Below, one piece after another: positions 1 to 10,622 of a DNA stretch of 50,520 nucleotides (positions are counted from its first letter, which is position 1; the number at the start of each line of letters is the position of its first letter). The notes under the pieces were generated by a model that did no database searches, was not told where the DNA came from, and worked only from the letters and a program-made list of their open reading frames with translations. The DNA is from Mycobacterium gordonae (GTDB lineage: Bacteria; Actinomycetota; Actinomycetes; Mycobacteriales; Mycobacteriaceae), in the NCBI RefSeq assembly GCF_002101675.1, contig NZ_LQOY01000052.1:1-50520 (forward strand), in the 5' to 3' direction. Position numbers and translations under genes: made by a program.

Positions 1-48
1 GACACCCCCGCCCAACGCTTAGCAGCCCTGCTCGATCAAGCCGCCTAA
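1..48 (+). CDS. 3' end of a CDS cut by the window edge
   Basis: Frame 1 reads DTPAQRLAALLDQAA and then TAA at 46-48. The short helical, alanine-rich tail looks like a normal protein C-terminus, but only 15 codons are visible and the product cannot be identified. It would be convergent with the universal stress protein gene, whose stop lies at 130. The 81 bases between them contain no recognisable gene. Confidence 0.3.
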   Translation, partial: DTPAQRLAALLDQAA

Positions 49-129
49 CCGCGTTGCACTAACCACTTGACATTGAGGGCCGAATTTTCGCCGTGAGTGC
101 ACGCTCGGCCCGGTATTTCGGGCGACCAC

Positions 130-903
130 TCAGTGCCGGACCAGCAGTACCGAACAGTCAGGGTAGCCGAGGATCGGATGACAATTCGGCGTCGCCAAGC
201 CCGGCAGATCCGCGGCCTCCGACTCGCCCACCACGGCCAGATCGATTGCCCGACTGTGGTTCTCGTCGGCCCTCGCGCCGGTTCCGGACGCCACGACTTG
301 GACCGGCACGTCGGGGTAACGGCGGACCCAGCTGTCCAGGCGGCGGTCGATCTGCCGCACGATCGCTTGCCGGCGCCGCCCTTCCTCCATGGCCAGACGG
401 ACCACTTCGTCGTTGTCGGGGTCGTCGTTGAGGACGACGGCGATCACCCCGACCTGGGTGGGCGAGCCGTCCGGGTTGGTGCGGATCACCGCGACCGGGC
501 AGTGCGCGTGGGTCACGAGCGCGGCAGCCGTGGGGCCTAGCAGTCCGTCAGCGGCCCACCCGCGCCGGGAGGTGCCCACGCAGATCAGGGCCGCGTCCTG
601 GGAGGTGTTTATCAGCGCCTGCGCCGGGTCGCCGGAGAGGATGGCGGTCTCGATCTCGACCGGCTTGCCCTGGGCCCGCGCCTCGCTGAGAACAGCGCTT
701 TCGGCCTGCGACAACACCATTTCGGCGCGTTCGAGCTCCCAGTCCGAAGCATGCGCAGACTCACCGGAGCCGGTGATGACGTAGACGAGCCGAAGGGGCA
801 TCTGCCGGCTCAGCGCCTCGTCGATCGCCCACTTGGCCGCGTTGACCGCGGCCGGCGAACCGTTGACACCCACTACCACCGACTTTGCGTCCAGCTGGCT
901 CAT
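130..903 (-). CDS. Universal stress protein, tandem UspA domains
   Basis: A 257-residue cytoplasmic protein of the UspA family, probably a nucleotide-binding stress protein like Rv2028c. The first domain (about residues 7-142) opens with VVVGVNGSP and ends with the usual HAHCPVAVIR strand. Its glycine-rich nucleotide loop (CVGTSRRGWAADGLLGPT) departs from the G-2X-G-9X-G(S/T) pattern. The second domain (about 150-257) is degenerate but keeps the terminal PDCSVLLVRH strand. The gene is last in an operon 41 bases after pfkB, so the DosR-like box upstream of the first gene probably controls it. Family and synteny (Rv2028c-pfkB-Rv2030c) are established knowledge. ATP binding by this copy is uncertain. 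Confidence 0.9.
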   Translation of the reverse strand: MSQLDAKSVVVGVNGSPAAVNAAKWAIDEALSRQMPLRLVYVITGSGESAHASDWELERAEMVLSQAESAVLSEARAQGKPVEIETAILSGDPAQALINTSQDAALICVGTSRRGWAADGLLGPTAAALVTHAHCPVAVIRTNPDGSPTQVGVIAVVLNDDPDNDEVVRLAMEEGRRRQAIVRQIDRRLDSWVRRYPDVPVQVVASGTGARADENHSRAIDLAVVGESEAADLPGLATPNCHPILGYPDCSVLLVRH

Positions 904-944
904 GTCGGCTCCTGACTTTCGCTCACCATCAATCTATTGCGCGG

Positions 945-1970
945 TCAGCTGCTTCCGCTGGGGTCGTTGGGCCTGAGTTTGCCATGTCCTTCGTCCCCGG
1001 CGTCGCCCACCTCGGCCGGCTCGCCGGTCAACTCGAAGAGCCTTTCCACATCGGCGCGCTCACACACCGCGGTGCCCGGCGTCAGCAGCATCGCCGCGCC
1101 CGCTGCGATTCCCAGCCGCACGGACTTCCCCAGCGGCCACCCGCGGGTCAGTCCGACGGCGATGGCGGCGACCATCGCGTCACCGGCACCCACCCCGCTG
1201 CCCCCCTCCATCGGAACCGCCGCGAAACGCTGGCAGGTGTGCTCGGTGGCCAGCAGCGCGCCGGCTGAACCTAAGGACACCACCACCACCCCGGCGCGAC
1301 CGGTGTCCACGATTTCGCTTGCGGCGGCGATCTGTTCCTCCTCGGTGGCCAATTCACGACCCACGCATTCGCGCAACTCACGGACGCTTGCCTTGAGCAA
1401 GTAGATTCCCGACGAGACGCCCCGCAGGGCGCCGCCGGAGGTGTCGAGGATGAGGCGCGCACCCACCTCGCGCGCGACGTCGGCCACGCGTTGATAGAAG
1501 TCGGCGGGCACGCCCGGCGGGAGGCTGCCGCTGGCCACCACGAAGTCGGCGGAACGCGCGGCCATCCGCAGTTCCTGCAGGCACCTGTCCTGCTCTGCGG
1601 AGGTCAGCACCGGCCCTGGCAGGACGAACCGGTACTGCCGACCGGTGCTGACCTCGTTAACGGTGAAGCTTTCCCGCGTCGCGCCGGCGATGGGGATTTC
1701 CCCGAAGGGCACCCCTGCCTCGCTGAGCAACCTGGTCAGCAGGCCGCCGTGTGACCCGCCCGCCGGCAACACCGCGAAAACCGACCCACCGAGAACGTGG
1801 GCAATCCGCGCGACATTGACGCCTCCGCCACCCGGGTCGTAACGCGTTGCGCTGCAACGCAACTTACTTGTCGGCCGCACCACGTCCACGCTGGTGGTGA
1901 TGTCGAGCGCGGGATTCATCGTCAACGTGACGATCCGCGGTAACCCCGGTGTGAAACCGGCGTGCATCAT
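945..1970 (-). CDS. pfkB: PfkB-type 6-phosphofructokinase
   Basis: A 341-residue ribokinase-fold sugar-phosphate kinase, like Rv2029c, expected to phosphorylate fructose 6-phosphate in the cytoplasm. The N-terminal strand carries TMNPALDITTS. The first PfkB signature GGGGVNVARIAHVLGG follows, and the ATP/anion-hole motif GSGVGAGDAM lies near the C-terminus. I chose ATG 1970 because GGAG precedes it by about six bases and the homologue is of similar length. An in-frame extension to 2051 would run into the upstream gene, and ATG 1967 is also possible. It is the middle gene of the operon, 35 bases after the fusion gene. Confidence 0.92.
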   Translation of the reverse strand: MMHAGFTPGLPRIVTLTMNPALDITTSVDVVRPTSKLRCSATRYDPGGGGVNVARIAHVLGGSVFAVLPAGGSHGGLLTRLLSEAGVPFGEIPIAGATRESFTVNEVSTGRQYRFVLPGPVLTSAEQDRCLQELRMAARSADFVVASGSLPPGVPADFYQRVADVAREVGARLILDTSGGALRGVSSGIYLLKASVRELRECVGRELATEEEQIAAASEIVDTGRAGVVVVSLGSAGALLATEHTCQRFAAVPMEGGSGVGAGDAMVAAIAVGLTRGWPLGKSVRLGIAAGAAMLLTPGTAVCERADVERLFELTGEPAEVGDAGDEGHGKLRPNDPSGSS

Positions 1971-2005
1971 TGGACTCCGCTCGTCAGTGTGACTTTGGTC
2001 GGGGC

Positions 2006-4036
2006 CTAGAGACCGCTGGGATAGGTCTCCGGCGTTTCGCCGGCAATCCACACGCTCGTGGTCTCCAGGGGCTCCAGCGCACGGGTGGTGTCGATGTGGA
2101 TCATCGCGTCGAACTGATCGGCAGGCCGGACATGGAAGTAATGGCTCTGGCGCTCGGTCGCCGGCTGATAAATCACGCCGATGGCCCGGCCCAGCCTAAC
2201 GGCGGACAAGGGCTCGGCTGCCTTGTCGTCGACGCGCGCCGACACCAGGAAGGCGTCCCGGCCGCTCTGGTGGAACAGGTCCTCGACGCTGCCGGGAAGG
2301 GCCGGGCGGACCGCCTTGCGTTCGGCGATGCCGCCCCACTCGCTGGCTGCCGTGACCGTACCCGAATAGGTGCTCAGGCCGATCAGGCGCGCCTCGTGGC
2401 CGTAGCGCTGCCGGGCGAGCTGCCCGAGCGTGAGCTGGCCGTCGGCCCACACCTCCGTCGCGGTCGCATCCCCGACATGAGAGTTGTGTGCCCACACCAC
2501 AATCCGCGCGGGAGGGCCATCGCTATGCCGGTCCAGGTGCTTCACCAGTGCTTCCAGGGTCTGCGCCATGTGCTTGTCCCGCAGATTCCACGACGAGACC
2601 CGGCCGCTGAACATCGAGCGGTAGTACACCTCGGCGTCGCGGACGGTCTGCGCGTTCTGCTGGGCGTAGAACAGTTCGTCTTCGGCGAGCAGGCCGTCGG
2701 CACGCAGGTAGTCCAGCGCGTTGCGCTGCAACTCGACCAACTGCTCGATCGCCTGGCGCTCACATTTGGGACCCGCGCCGAACGCGGCCTTGTACCCGTA
2801 GGCCTGCCCGTCGTCGCCCGCGGGGTGGTCGAAGCACGCATACCGGACGCGGGCCCGGGCCGCCGCCGCGGAATCCACCGTGTCGAGGTAGGTGATCACT
2901 TCGTGCATCGACCGGTGCAGGCTGTACAGGTCGAGCCCGTAGAACCCGGCCTGGCGCGGGCCGCGCTGATTGTGTTCGCGTAGCCATTCGGTGAAGTCGC
3001 GAACGACGGTGTTGCGCCACATCCACGCCGGGAAGCGTTCGAAACCGCTCAATGCCTGCTGCGCCGACGTGTCCTTGCCCAGGCCGCGCACGTAGCGGTT
3101 CACCCGGTAGGCGTCGGGCCAGTCCGCCTCCGCCGCAACGGCGCAGAAGCCCTTCTCCTGGATCAGCCACTTGGTGATTTCCGAGCGCGCCTCATAGAAC
3201 TCGTGGGTGCCGTGCGAGCTCTCGCCGATCAGCACGATGCGCGCGTCACCGATGACCTCCTCGAGCACATCGCGTGACGGAATCCCTTGAGGCGCATCGA
3301 CTGCCACGGCGGCGATCATCTCGGCCGCGGTCGGGACCGCGGGCTTGATCAGCGCGAGCCCCGTGGTGGGCTTGGCCAGCAGTTCACGCACCTCTTCGTC
3401 GCTGACTTGCCGGAAATCCCAGAACGACTCTCCCACAGCAAGAAACGGCGTCGGCATCGACGCGCAGACCACTTCATCGACCAAACCCTCGAATTCCCGG
3501 CAGGTGGATTCGGGCGCGGCGGGCACGGCGATCACGATGTGCGCCGGCTCGGCGTCACGCAATGCCTGAACGGCCGCGAACATGCTTGCGCCGGTGGCTA
3601 ATCCGTCATCGACCAGGATCACGGTCCGGCCGGCCACCTCGACCGGTGGGCGACCACCGCGATAGGCGGCCTCGCGCCGGACCAGCTCGCGGCCTTCGCG
3701 CTCGACGATGTCGCGCAGCTGCGCCGAGGTGACCCGCAACCCGCGCAACACATCGTCGTTCACGACGACACGACCGCCGCTGGCCAGGGCGCCGACGGCG
3801 AACTCTTCGTGGCCCGGGGCGCCGAGCTTGCGCACGATGAACGCGTCCAGCGGGGCGCGCAGCGCGGCCGCCACCTCCCACGCCACCGGCAATCCCCCGC
3901 GCGCCAGACCCAGCACGATCACGTTCCGGTTATCGCGGTAAGCGCTCAACAGATTCGCCAACACCTGGCCGGCCTCCCGCCGGTCGCGGAACACCCGCCT
4001 CGGTGCGGGCCTGGCGGCCTCGGCTGCACTGCTCAT
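2006..4036 (-). CDS. Phosphoribosyltransferase / erythromycin-esterase fusion (Rv2030c-like)
   Basis: A 676-residue two-domain protein matching the architecture of Rv2030c. The N-terminal part (about 10-210) is a phosphoribosyltransferase-type domain with the PRPP-loop sequence [13 protein letters not shown]. The C-terminal part (about 250-660) is an erythromycin-esterase-like domain with [14 protein letters not shown] and an EADWPD segment. The biochemical role is unknown in the family; antibiotic hydrolysis should not be assumed. ATG 4036 is preferred because GAGGAG lies seven bases upstream; the longer frame to 4072 lacks such a site. It heads the operon with pfkB and the stress protein, with a DosR-like box about 70 bases upstream. 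The hspX gene that neighbours it in M. tuberculosis is absent here. Confidence 0.9.
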   Translation of the reverse strand: MSSAAEAARPAPRRVFRDRREAGQVLANLLSAYRDNRNVIVLGLARGGLPVAWEVAAALRAPLDAFIVRKLGAPGHEEFAVGALASGGRVVVNDDVLRGLRVTSAQLRDIVEREGRELVRREAAYRGGRPPVEVAGRTVILVDDGLATGASMFAAVQALRDAEPAHIVIAVPAAPESTCREFEGLVDEVVCASMPTPFLAVGESFWDFRQVSDEEVRELLAKPTTGLALIKPAVPTAAEMIAAVAVDAPQGIPSRDVLEEVIGDARIVLIGESSHGTHEFYEARSEITKWLIQEKGFCAVAAEADWPDAYRVNRYVRGLGKDTSAQQALSGFERFPAWMWRNTVVRDFTEWLREHNQRGPRQAGFYGLDLYSLHRSMHEVITYLDTVDSAAAARARVRYACFDHPAGDDGQAYGYKAAFGAGPKCERQAIEQLVELQRNALDYLRADGLLAEDELFYAQQNAQTVRDAEVYYRSMFSGRVSSWNLRDKHMAQTLEALVKHLDRHSDGPPARIVVWAHNSHVGDATATEVWADGQLTLGQLARQRYGHEARLIGLSTYSGTVTAASEWGGIAERKAVRPALPGSVEDLFHQSGRDAFLVSARVDDKAAEPLSAVRLGRAIGVIYQPATERQSHYFHVRPADQFDAMIHIDTTRALEPLETTSVWIAGETPETYPSGL

Positions 4037-4104
4037 TTCGCACTCCTCAATCTCCGATTGCCCCCATAGCAATGCTTAATTCGACCAATCCCCGGGCATC
4101 GTGG

Positions 4105-4124
4105 GTAGGGACCGAAGTCCCAGC
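4105..4124 (-). promoter_or_regulatory. DosR-like box upstream of the Rv2030c-like operon
   Basis: GTAGGGACCGAAGTCCCAGC fits the core of the dormancy-regulator palindrome TTSGGGACTWWAGTCCCSAA: both GGGAC and GTCCC half-sites are exact, while the outer bases differ. It sits about 70 bases before the ATG at 4036, a usual distance for activation, and the downstream genes are DosR-regulon members in M. tuberculosis. Confidence 0.8.
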
Positions 4125-4141
4125 ATGGGGTGGACCTAGGC

Positions 4142-4180
4142 CATTAGCTAGGCCCATTAGCTAGGCCCATTAGCTAGGCC
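4142..4180. repeat. Three tandem copies of a 13-bp unit
   Basis: The unit CATTAGCTAGGCC is repeated three times without change at 4142-4154, 4155-4167 and 4168-4180. A partial CTAGG precedes the array and a partial CAT follows it. Each unit contains TAGCTA and CTAG, both uncommon in high-G+C mycobacterial DNA. The array lies between the stop of the nitroreductase gene and the DosR-like box. Copy number could vary between strains. Confidence 0.95.
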
Positions 4181-4192
4181 CATTTCCGCCGG

Positions 4193-5170
4193 TTAGCCGA
4201 CAACCTCCAGCACCTCACCCAGCGGTCGCCGCGGGGTCGCCGCCGGGATCGGTCCCGAGGGTGAGATGCCGACCCGGATCAGCACCTGCGGAACGGCCGC
4301 TCGCCCGTCGGTGAGCTCGCGCAGGATGTCGCGACCTTGCGCCAGTTCCGTCGCATGCGTGATCGGGCAGGTCGCCAGCCCCGCGGCGGTGCATTCCAGC
4401 AGGACGCTGGAGAGCGCTTGCCCGCAGTTGAGCGCGTCGGCGCGGGTGTTCTCGGCCGTCGACAGCAACACGATCTTCGCCTGGTCATGTCGGCTCGCGT
4501 GCTCGGCTTCGGCGCCGCCGGGGAACTCGCGGTTCACCCCGACTCCCCGGGCTTCGGCGCCGGACACCAGCGCAGCCTGTGGGATACCGTCATGCTCTCT
4601 TGATGGCGCTGTCCACCAACTTAATTCGTGGTGGTAGCTGTCGTCGTAGCGACGCAACGCCTCGCTGAGCCGCGTCGCCTCCGCCAGCCGGGGCCGCGCG
4701 TCGTCGCTCAGTACCTCGAGCCCCACCAGGTCCGGTTCCACACAGTTGCGCAGCAGCGGCTGCAGCGACGGCCAGTCATTGGGGGCACGGAACGGGCGCC
4801 GGTCGGTGCGGCGAACCGTGATCGCCTCAGCACGGTCGCGCCGGGCCCGTCCGACGTACGCCATCGGCGTGAAGTCGGCCGACGCCAGGTGATCGAGGTT
4901 GTTCGGGTTGGGAAACGGGTCCACGTGGGTGTCCCAGCCGACGGCGGCCATCGCGACCACAAGGTGGTCGAGAGCGGCGCCACAGCTGAGGACAGCCTCC
5001 CGCCCCGAGCTGTCGGTCGAGCTCACGATGCGGGTCGGGTCGAGAAACAGGTCGACGGTCGAGCCGGTGACCACCCACCGCCACGGCTGGGTGTTGTGTA
5101 GTGACGGAGCATGGCACGCCAACTCCACCGCGTTCGTGATCACCGCGGTTTCGACCAGCGTTCGGGTCAT
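4193..5170 (-). CDS. Acg-family nitroreductase-like protein
   Basis: A 325-residue member of the mycobacterial Acg family (Rv2032, Rv3127, Rv3131), flavin-binding nitroreductase-fold proteins of the dormancy response. Visible hallmarks are APSLHNTQPWRW at the N-terminus, VRRTDRRPF near residue 120, and a C-terminal half with CGQALSSVLLECTAAGLATCPITH. I chose ATG 5170, about eight bases after AAAGG; a GTG at 5179 is the alternative. Acg proteins often lack classical nitroreductase activity, so an FMN-sequestering role is possible. In M. tuberculosis acg is divergent from hspX. Here the gene points the same way as the Rv2030c-like operon, with 156 bases between them. Which paralogue it corresponds to is not settled. 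Confidence 0.87.
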   Translation of the reverse strand: MTRTLVETAVITNAVELACHAPSLHNTQPWRWVVTGSTVDLFLDPTRIVSSTDSSGREAVLSCGAALDHLVVAMAAVGWDTHVDPFPNPNNLDHLASADFTPMAYVGRARRDRAEAITVRRTDRRPFRAPNDWPSLQPLLRNCVEPDLVGLEVLSDDARPRLAEATRLSEALRRYDDSYHHELSWWTAPSREHDGIPQAALVSGAEARGVGVNREFPGGAEAEHASRHDQAKIVLLSTAENTRADALNCGQALSSVLLECTAAGLATCPITHATELAQGRDILRELTDGRAAVPQVLIRVGISPSGPIPAATPRRPLGEVLEVVG

Positions 5171-5222
5171 CGCACTCACCTTTCTGTTTCAGTACGACCG
5201 TCCGCCACCCGGCACCCCGATG

Positions 5223-5242
5223 CCAGGGTCCTTGGTCACCTT
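5223..5242. promoter_or_regulatory. Weak DosR-like site upstream of the nitroreductase gene
   Basis: CCAGGGTCCTTGGTCACCTT keeps GGG.C and GTC.C spaced as in a DosR box but with several mismatches. It lies about 52 bases before ATG 5170 on the minus strand. It is offered because the gene family is normally DosR-controlled. Confidence 0.3.
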
Positions 5243-5285
5243 CGTCGCGTCATAAGACACGGGCGTGCGACGTCCGGCCGGCTGA

Positions 5286-5305
5286 TCGGTGACCTTGTTC
5301 CCTAT
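5286..5305. promoter_or_regulatory. Weak DosR-like site upstream of the acs-pdh operon
   Basis: TCGGTGACCTTGTTCCCTAT agrees with about 13 of 20 positions of the DosR palindrome, including GAC, the central TT and TCCC. It ends about 60 bases before ATG 5366. The position is right but the sequence match is modest. Confidence 0.3.
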
Positions 5306-5365
5306 TGCGCCCAGCGCCGGCGGAACACGCTTGAGGAGCCAGCACCCTGGGGATGAGGACTGCAC

Positions 5366-7155
<1,790 letters not shown>

Positions 7156-7159
<4 letters not shown>

Positions 7160-8130
7160 CGGAAAAGGACCTGACGCACGCGCTGTTGTCAGACATGGTG
7201 CGGGTGCGCCGGATGGAAGAGAAATGCGCGGAACTCTACAGCGCGGCCAAAATTCGCGGCTTCCTGCACCTCTACGTCGGCGAGGAAGCCGTTGCCGCGG
7301 GATCGCTGCGCGCGTTGACCGACGACGACGCGGTGGTGGCGACATACCGCGAGCACGCGCATGCACTGCTGCGCGGCATCCCGATGACCCGGATCATGGC
7401 CGAAATGTTCGGCAAGCAGGAAGGCTGCTCCCGCGGTCGCGGCGGGTCCATGCACCTCTTTGACGCCTCCCGGCACTTCTACGGCGGCAACGCGATTGTC
7501 GCGGGCGGGCTGCCACTGGCGGTCGGCATCGCGCTCGCCGACTCCATGTTGAACCGAAACCGGGTGACCGCGTGTTACTTCGGCGACGGAGCGGTGGCCG
7601 AGGGCGCCTTCCACGAGTCGCTGAACATGGCCGTGTTGTGGAACCTGCCGGTGTTGTTCCTGTGCGAGAACAATCTCTACGCCATGGGCACCGCGCTGGA
7701 TCGGGCGCAGTCGCAAACCGACCTGACCGCCAAGGCGGCCGCATACCGGGTGGACGCGCTTGCCGTCGACGGGATGGACGTCGAAGCGTGTTACGAGGCC
7801 ACCCGCAAAGGCGTCGAGCACGTACGCAGCTCCGGTGGCCCGTTCTTCATCGAGTTCCGCACCTATCGGTTCCGCCCCCATTCGATGTTCGACCCCGACT
7901 TATACCGGACCAAGGCCGAAGTCGAACAATGGCGCGAGCGAGACCCGATCGACTTGTTCGTCCGGCGGCGGCAGGCCGACGGCCTGCTCACCGACCAAGA
8001 CGTCCGCGACATCGAAGACGCGGCCGCCGCCGAGATCGCCGACGCGGTCGCTTACGCCGACGCGGGAACCCGGGAAGACGTGGCCGATCTGGCCCGGGAC
8101 GTGCTGACCCCGCTGGAGGCGGCGCGATGA
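7156..8130 (+). CDS. 2-oxoacid dehydrogenase E1 component, alpha subunit
   Basis: A 324-residue thiamin-diphosphate subunit of the pyruvate/acetoin dehydrogenase family. It decarboxylates a 2-oxoacid with the beta subunit encoded next. The ThDP motif begins at GDG (143-145), continues through [14 protein letters not shown] and ends at ENN (171-173). The [12 protein letters not shown] segment and the RGRGGSMH loop are also typical. The gene starts with GTG 7156, overlapping the previous stop by four bases, and overlaps the E1 beta start by four. The length and the FYGGNAIV region resemble acetoin or short pyruvate dehydrogenases more than the longer branched-chain E1 alpha. The substrate cannot be fixed from sequence; pyruvate is favoured by the acetyl-CoA synthetase context. 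Confidence 0.92.
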
Positions 8131-9101
8131 AAACGACCTACCGCACCGCCGTTCACGACGCGATCCGCGACGCGCTGCGCGACGACTCACGGGTGGTCCT
8201 GATGGGCGAGGACGTAGGGCGCTACGGCGGCACCTACGCGGCGTCCAAGGGGCTGCTGGAGGAGTTCGGCGAGCAGCGCGTCCGGGACACCCCGTTGTCT
8301 GAACTCGGCTTCGTCGGAATCGGTATTGGCGCCGCGCTCAACGGATTACGCCCGATCGTCGAAGTCATGACCGTGAACTTCAGCCTGCTGGCGCTCGACC
8401 AGATCGTCAATACCGCTGCGGCACTGCGTCATATGTCCGGGGGGCAGTTCTCGGTGCCGATCGTCGTGCGGATGGCCACCGGGGCCGGGCGGCAACTCGC
8501 CGCCCAACATTCGCACAGCCTCGAACCCTGGTATGCCCACATCCCCGGCATCAAGGTCTTGGCGCCGGCGACGGTCGAGGACGCCTACGGCATGCTCGGC
8601 CCGGCACTGGCCGATCCGGACCCGGTGATCATCTTCGAACACGTGCAGCTCTACAACACCTCGACCGATATCGATACCTTGGAGCCGACCGACATCAGCA
8701 AGGCGGCGGTGCGTCGGGAAGGCAGCGATGTCACGCTGATCGCCTACGGCGGTTGTGTTGGCAAAGCGCTGGACGCCGCGAACGAGCTGTCCCTGGCCGG
8801 GATCGACTGCGAGGTGGTGGATCTGCGGGTGCTGAGACCTCTGGACACCGAGACCATTCTGGACTCGGTGCGCAAGACTCACCGCGCCGTCGCCATCGAC
8901 GAGGCCTGGCGCAGCGGCAGTCTGGCGGCCGAGATCTCCGCGGTGATCATGGAAGGGGCTTTCTACGACCTGGACGCGCCGGTGGGCCGGGTCTGCAGTG
9001 AAGAGGTCCCCATCCCATACGCGAAACACCTTGAGGAGGCCGCCCTTCCGCAACCGCACAAGATCGTCGCGGCCGTACACGAACTGTTCGGGGACCGGTG
9101 A
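8127..9101 (+). CDS. 2-oxoacid dehydrogenase E1 component, beta subunit
   Basis: A 324-residue transketolase-like subunit that pairs with E1 alpha. The N-terminus has [26 protein letters not shown] contains the glutamate (about residue 59) that activates ThDP in this family. The C-terminal domain ends with the typical [22 protein letters not shown] stretch. ATG 8127 overlaps the E1 alpha stop as ATGA. A much longer open frame from 7572 reads through E1 alpha in another frame and is not real. No E3 (lipoamide dehydrogenase) gene lies nearby, so the complex would borrow one encoded elsewhere. Confidence 0.93.
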   Translation: MKTTYRTAVHDAIRDALRDDSRVVLMGEDVGRYGGTYAASKGLLEEFGEQRVRDTPLSELGFVGIGIGAALNGLRPIVEVMTVNFSLLALDQIVNTAAALRHMSGGQFSVPIVVRMATGAGRQLAAQHSHSLEPWYAHIPGIKVLAPATVEDAYGMLGPALADPDPVIIFEHVQLYNTSTDIDTLEPTDISKAAVRREGSDVTLIAYGGCVGKALDAANELSLAGIDCEVVDLRVLRPLDTETILDSVRKTHRAVAIDEAWRSGSLAAEISAVIMEGAFYDLDAPVGRVCSEEVPIPYAKHLEEAALPQPHKIVAAVHELFGDR

Positions 9102-10357
9102 TGATCGAGTTCAAGATGCCCGCTCTGGGCTCCGACATGGACGAAGGCACACTCAACGAGTGGCTGGTCAAGCCCGGCGACAAGGTGAGCCGCGGCCAGG
9201 TCGTCGCCGTCATAGAAACCACCAAGGCCGCGGTGGAGATCGAGTGCTGGCAGGAAGGCACCATCGACGAGCTGGTGGTCCCGGTCGGCGAAACCGTGGA
9301 AGTGGGAACGGTATTGGCCACCCTGCGGGAGGCGGGTGAAACCGTGGCGGCGACCGCACCCGTGACCGCCGAGCAACCGCAGAAGAAGGCAGCCCGCAAA
9401 CGCGCCCCGAAAGCGCCGGGCAAAGCCCCCCAGGCTGCTCCCCAGCCGGCCACCGCCGCGCCCGCTCCGGCGCGGCCGACCGGGCCACAACATCGCCGTT
9501 GGGTCTCCCCCGCCGCGCGCCGGCTGGCGGCCAACCTCAGCGTCGACCTGGACGGGGTCAGCGGCACCGGGCCCGGCGGTGCGGTGACTATCGTCGACGT
9601 CGAGCACGCCGCAGCCACGCGGCAGCCGGTCAAGAAGCCCGCACTCGCGCCCAAGCCTGCCGGCGAACGCATGTCCATGGCCGAGCGAGGCGCCGCGATG
9701 CGGCAGTCGATTGCGGCCGCCATGAGCCGGTCCAAGCGCGAGATCCCGCACTACTACCTGGCCGACGAGATATTGATGGACACCGCGCTGACCTGGCTCA
9801 CCGCCCGAAATGCGCAGCGGCCCATCACCGAACGCGTACTGCCGGCCGTGCTGCAACTCAAAGCGGTGGCCCTGGCCGCGCAGCGCTTCAAAGAGTTCAG
9901 CGGCTTTTGGCGGGAAGACGGCTATCAGCCCGCGCCCGCCGTGCACGTCGGCGTCGCCATCTCGTTGCGCGGCGGCGGTCTGGTGGCACCCGCCATTCAC
10001 GACGTGGCAGAGAAGAAACTCGACGAGCTGATGAACGACCTCACTGACCTGGTGGCACGGGCGCGCGCCGGTTCACTGCGCAGCTCGGAGATGTCCGATC
10101 CGACCATCACCGTCACCAACCTGGGCGACCAGGGTGTGGACACCGTGTTCGGGGTGATCTATCCGCCGCAGGTCGCGCTGGTCGGCTTCGGCAAGACGAC
10201 CCAGCGGGTGTGCGTCATCGACGGCGGAATTCGCGTCGTCAACGCCGTGCAGGGCACCCTGGCCGCCGACCACCGGGCCAGTGACGGACACCGCGGCGCG
10301 CTGTTTCTGGCCGCGATCAACGAACTGCTGCAACAACCCGACGTCCTGGAGAAGTGA
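9101..10357 (+). CDS. 2-oxoacid dehydrogenase E2, lipoyl acyltransferase
   Basis: A 418-residue dihydrolipoamide acyltransferase. It has one lipoyl domain (about 1-78) with the lipoyl lysine in ETTKAAVEIE (Lys42). An Ala/Pro/Lys-rich flexible linker (about 82-130) follows, then a peripheral subunit-binding domain (about 135-169, VSPAARRLA...GTGPGGAVTIVDV). The catalytic domain ends with the active-site motif DHRASDG near residue 391. ATG 9101 overlaps the E1 beta stop as TGATG; GTG 9098 is an alternative. The motif carries the lysine in TKA rather than the common DKA, which should still be lipoylated. It is followed after four bases by the acyl carrier protein gene. Confidence 0.92.
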   Translation: MIEFKMPALGSDMDEGTLNEWLVKPGDKVSRGQVVAVIETTKAAVEIECWQEGTIDELVVPVGETVEVGTVLATLREAGETVAATAPVTAEQPQKKAARKRAPKAPGKAPQAAPQPATAAPAPARPTGPQHRRWVSPAARRLAANLSVDLDGVSGTGPGGAVTIVDVEHAAATRQPVKKPALAPKPAGERMSMAERGAAMRQSIAAAMSRSKREIPHYYLADEILMDTALTWLTARNAQRPITERVLPAVLQLKAVALAAQRFKEFSGFWREDGYQPAPAVHVGVAISLRGGGLVAPAIHDVAEKKLDELMNDLTDLVARARAGSLRSSEMSDPTITVTNLGDQGVDTVFGVIYPPQVALVGFGKTTQRVCVIDGGIRVVNAVQGTLAADHRASDGHRGALFLAAINELLQQPDVLEK

Positions 10358-10361
10358 AACT

Positions 10362-10622
10362 ATGACAATCAACGAAGACACTCGTGATGTGGTCCTGTCG
10401 GTCCTGACGACCATCGCCCCGGAAGTGGACGCCGACGACATCACCGATGACGACTTGCTGCGCGACCAGGTCGACCTGGATTCGATGGACTGGCTGAACT
10501 TCCTGCTCGGCATCCACAAGCGATTCAATGTCGACATCCCGGAGTCCGACTACGCGTCGCTGCGCACGCTGTCAGACGTGGTCGGCTACGTCGAGACTCA
10601 CGCCCCGGCCGCAACCCGGTGA
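10362..10622 (+). CDS. Acyl carrier protein
   Basis: An 86-residue acidic four-helix carrier. The 4'-phosphopantetheine site is Ser41 in DLDSMDWLNF, followed by the helix-III region IHKRFNVDIPESDYASLRTL. GGAG lies ten bases before ATG 10362 and the gene starts four bases after the E2 stop, so it is clearly in the dehydrogenase operon. An acyl carrier protein next to E1/E2 suggests that an acyl group made by the complex or by the ligase may be passed to a carrier thioester, but this is inference. Its 3' end overlaps the convergent gene by 25 bases. Confidence 0.9.
   Translation: MTINEDTRDVVLSVLTTIAPEVDADDITDDDLLRDQVDLDSMDWLNFLLGIHKRFNVDIPESDYASLRTLSDVVGYVETHAPAATR

Noticed and set aside
49..129. 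TTGACA-like promoter near 68 for a small plus-strand ORF (93-431)
   Set aside because: The ORF is antisense to the stress protein gene, with no recognisable motif, and its arginine/proline composition is typical of a shadow frame.
1970..2983. Long plus-strand frames over the Rv2030c-like and other genes (for example 1970-2983, 19872-21188 minus, 24850-25629)
   Set aside because: They lie opposite genes with clear domains, show no family motifs and owe their length to G+C-rich third positions.
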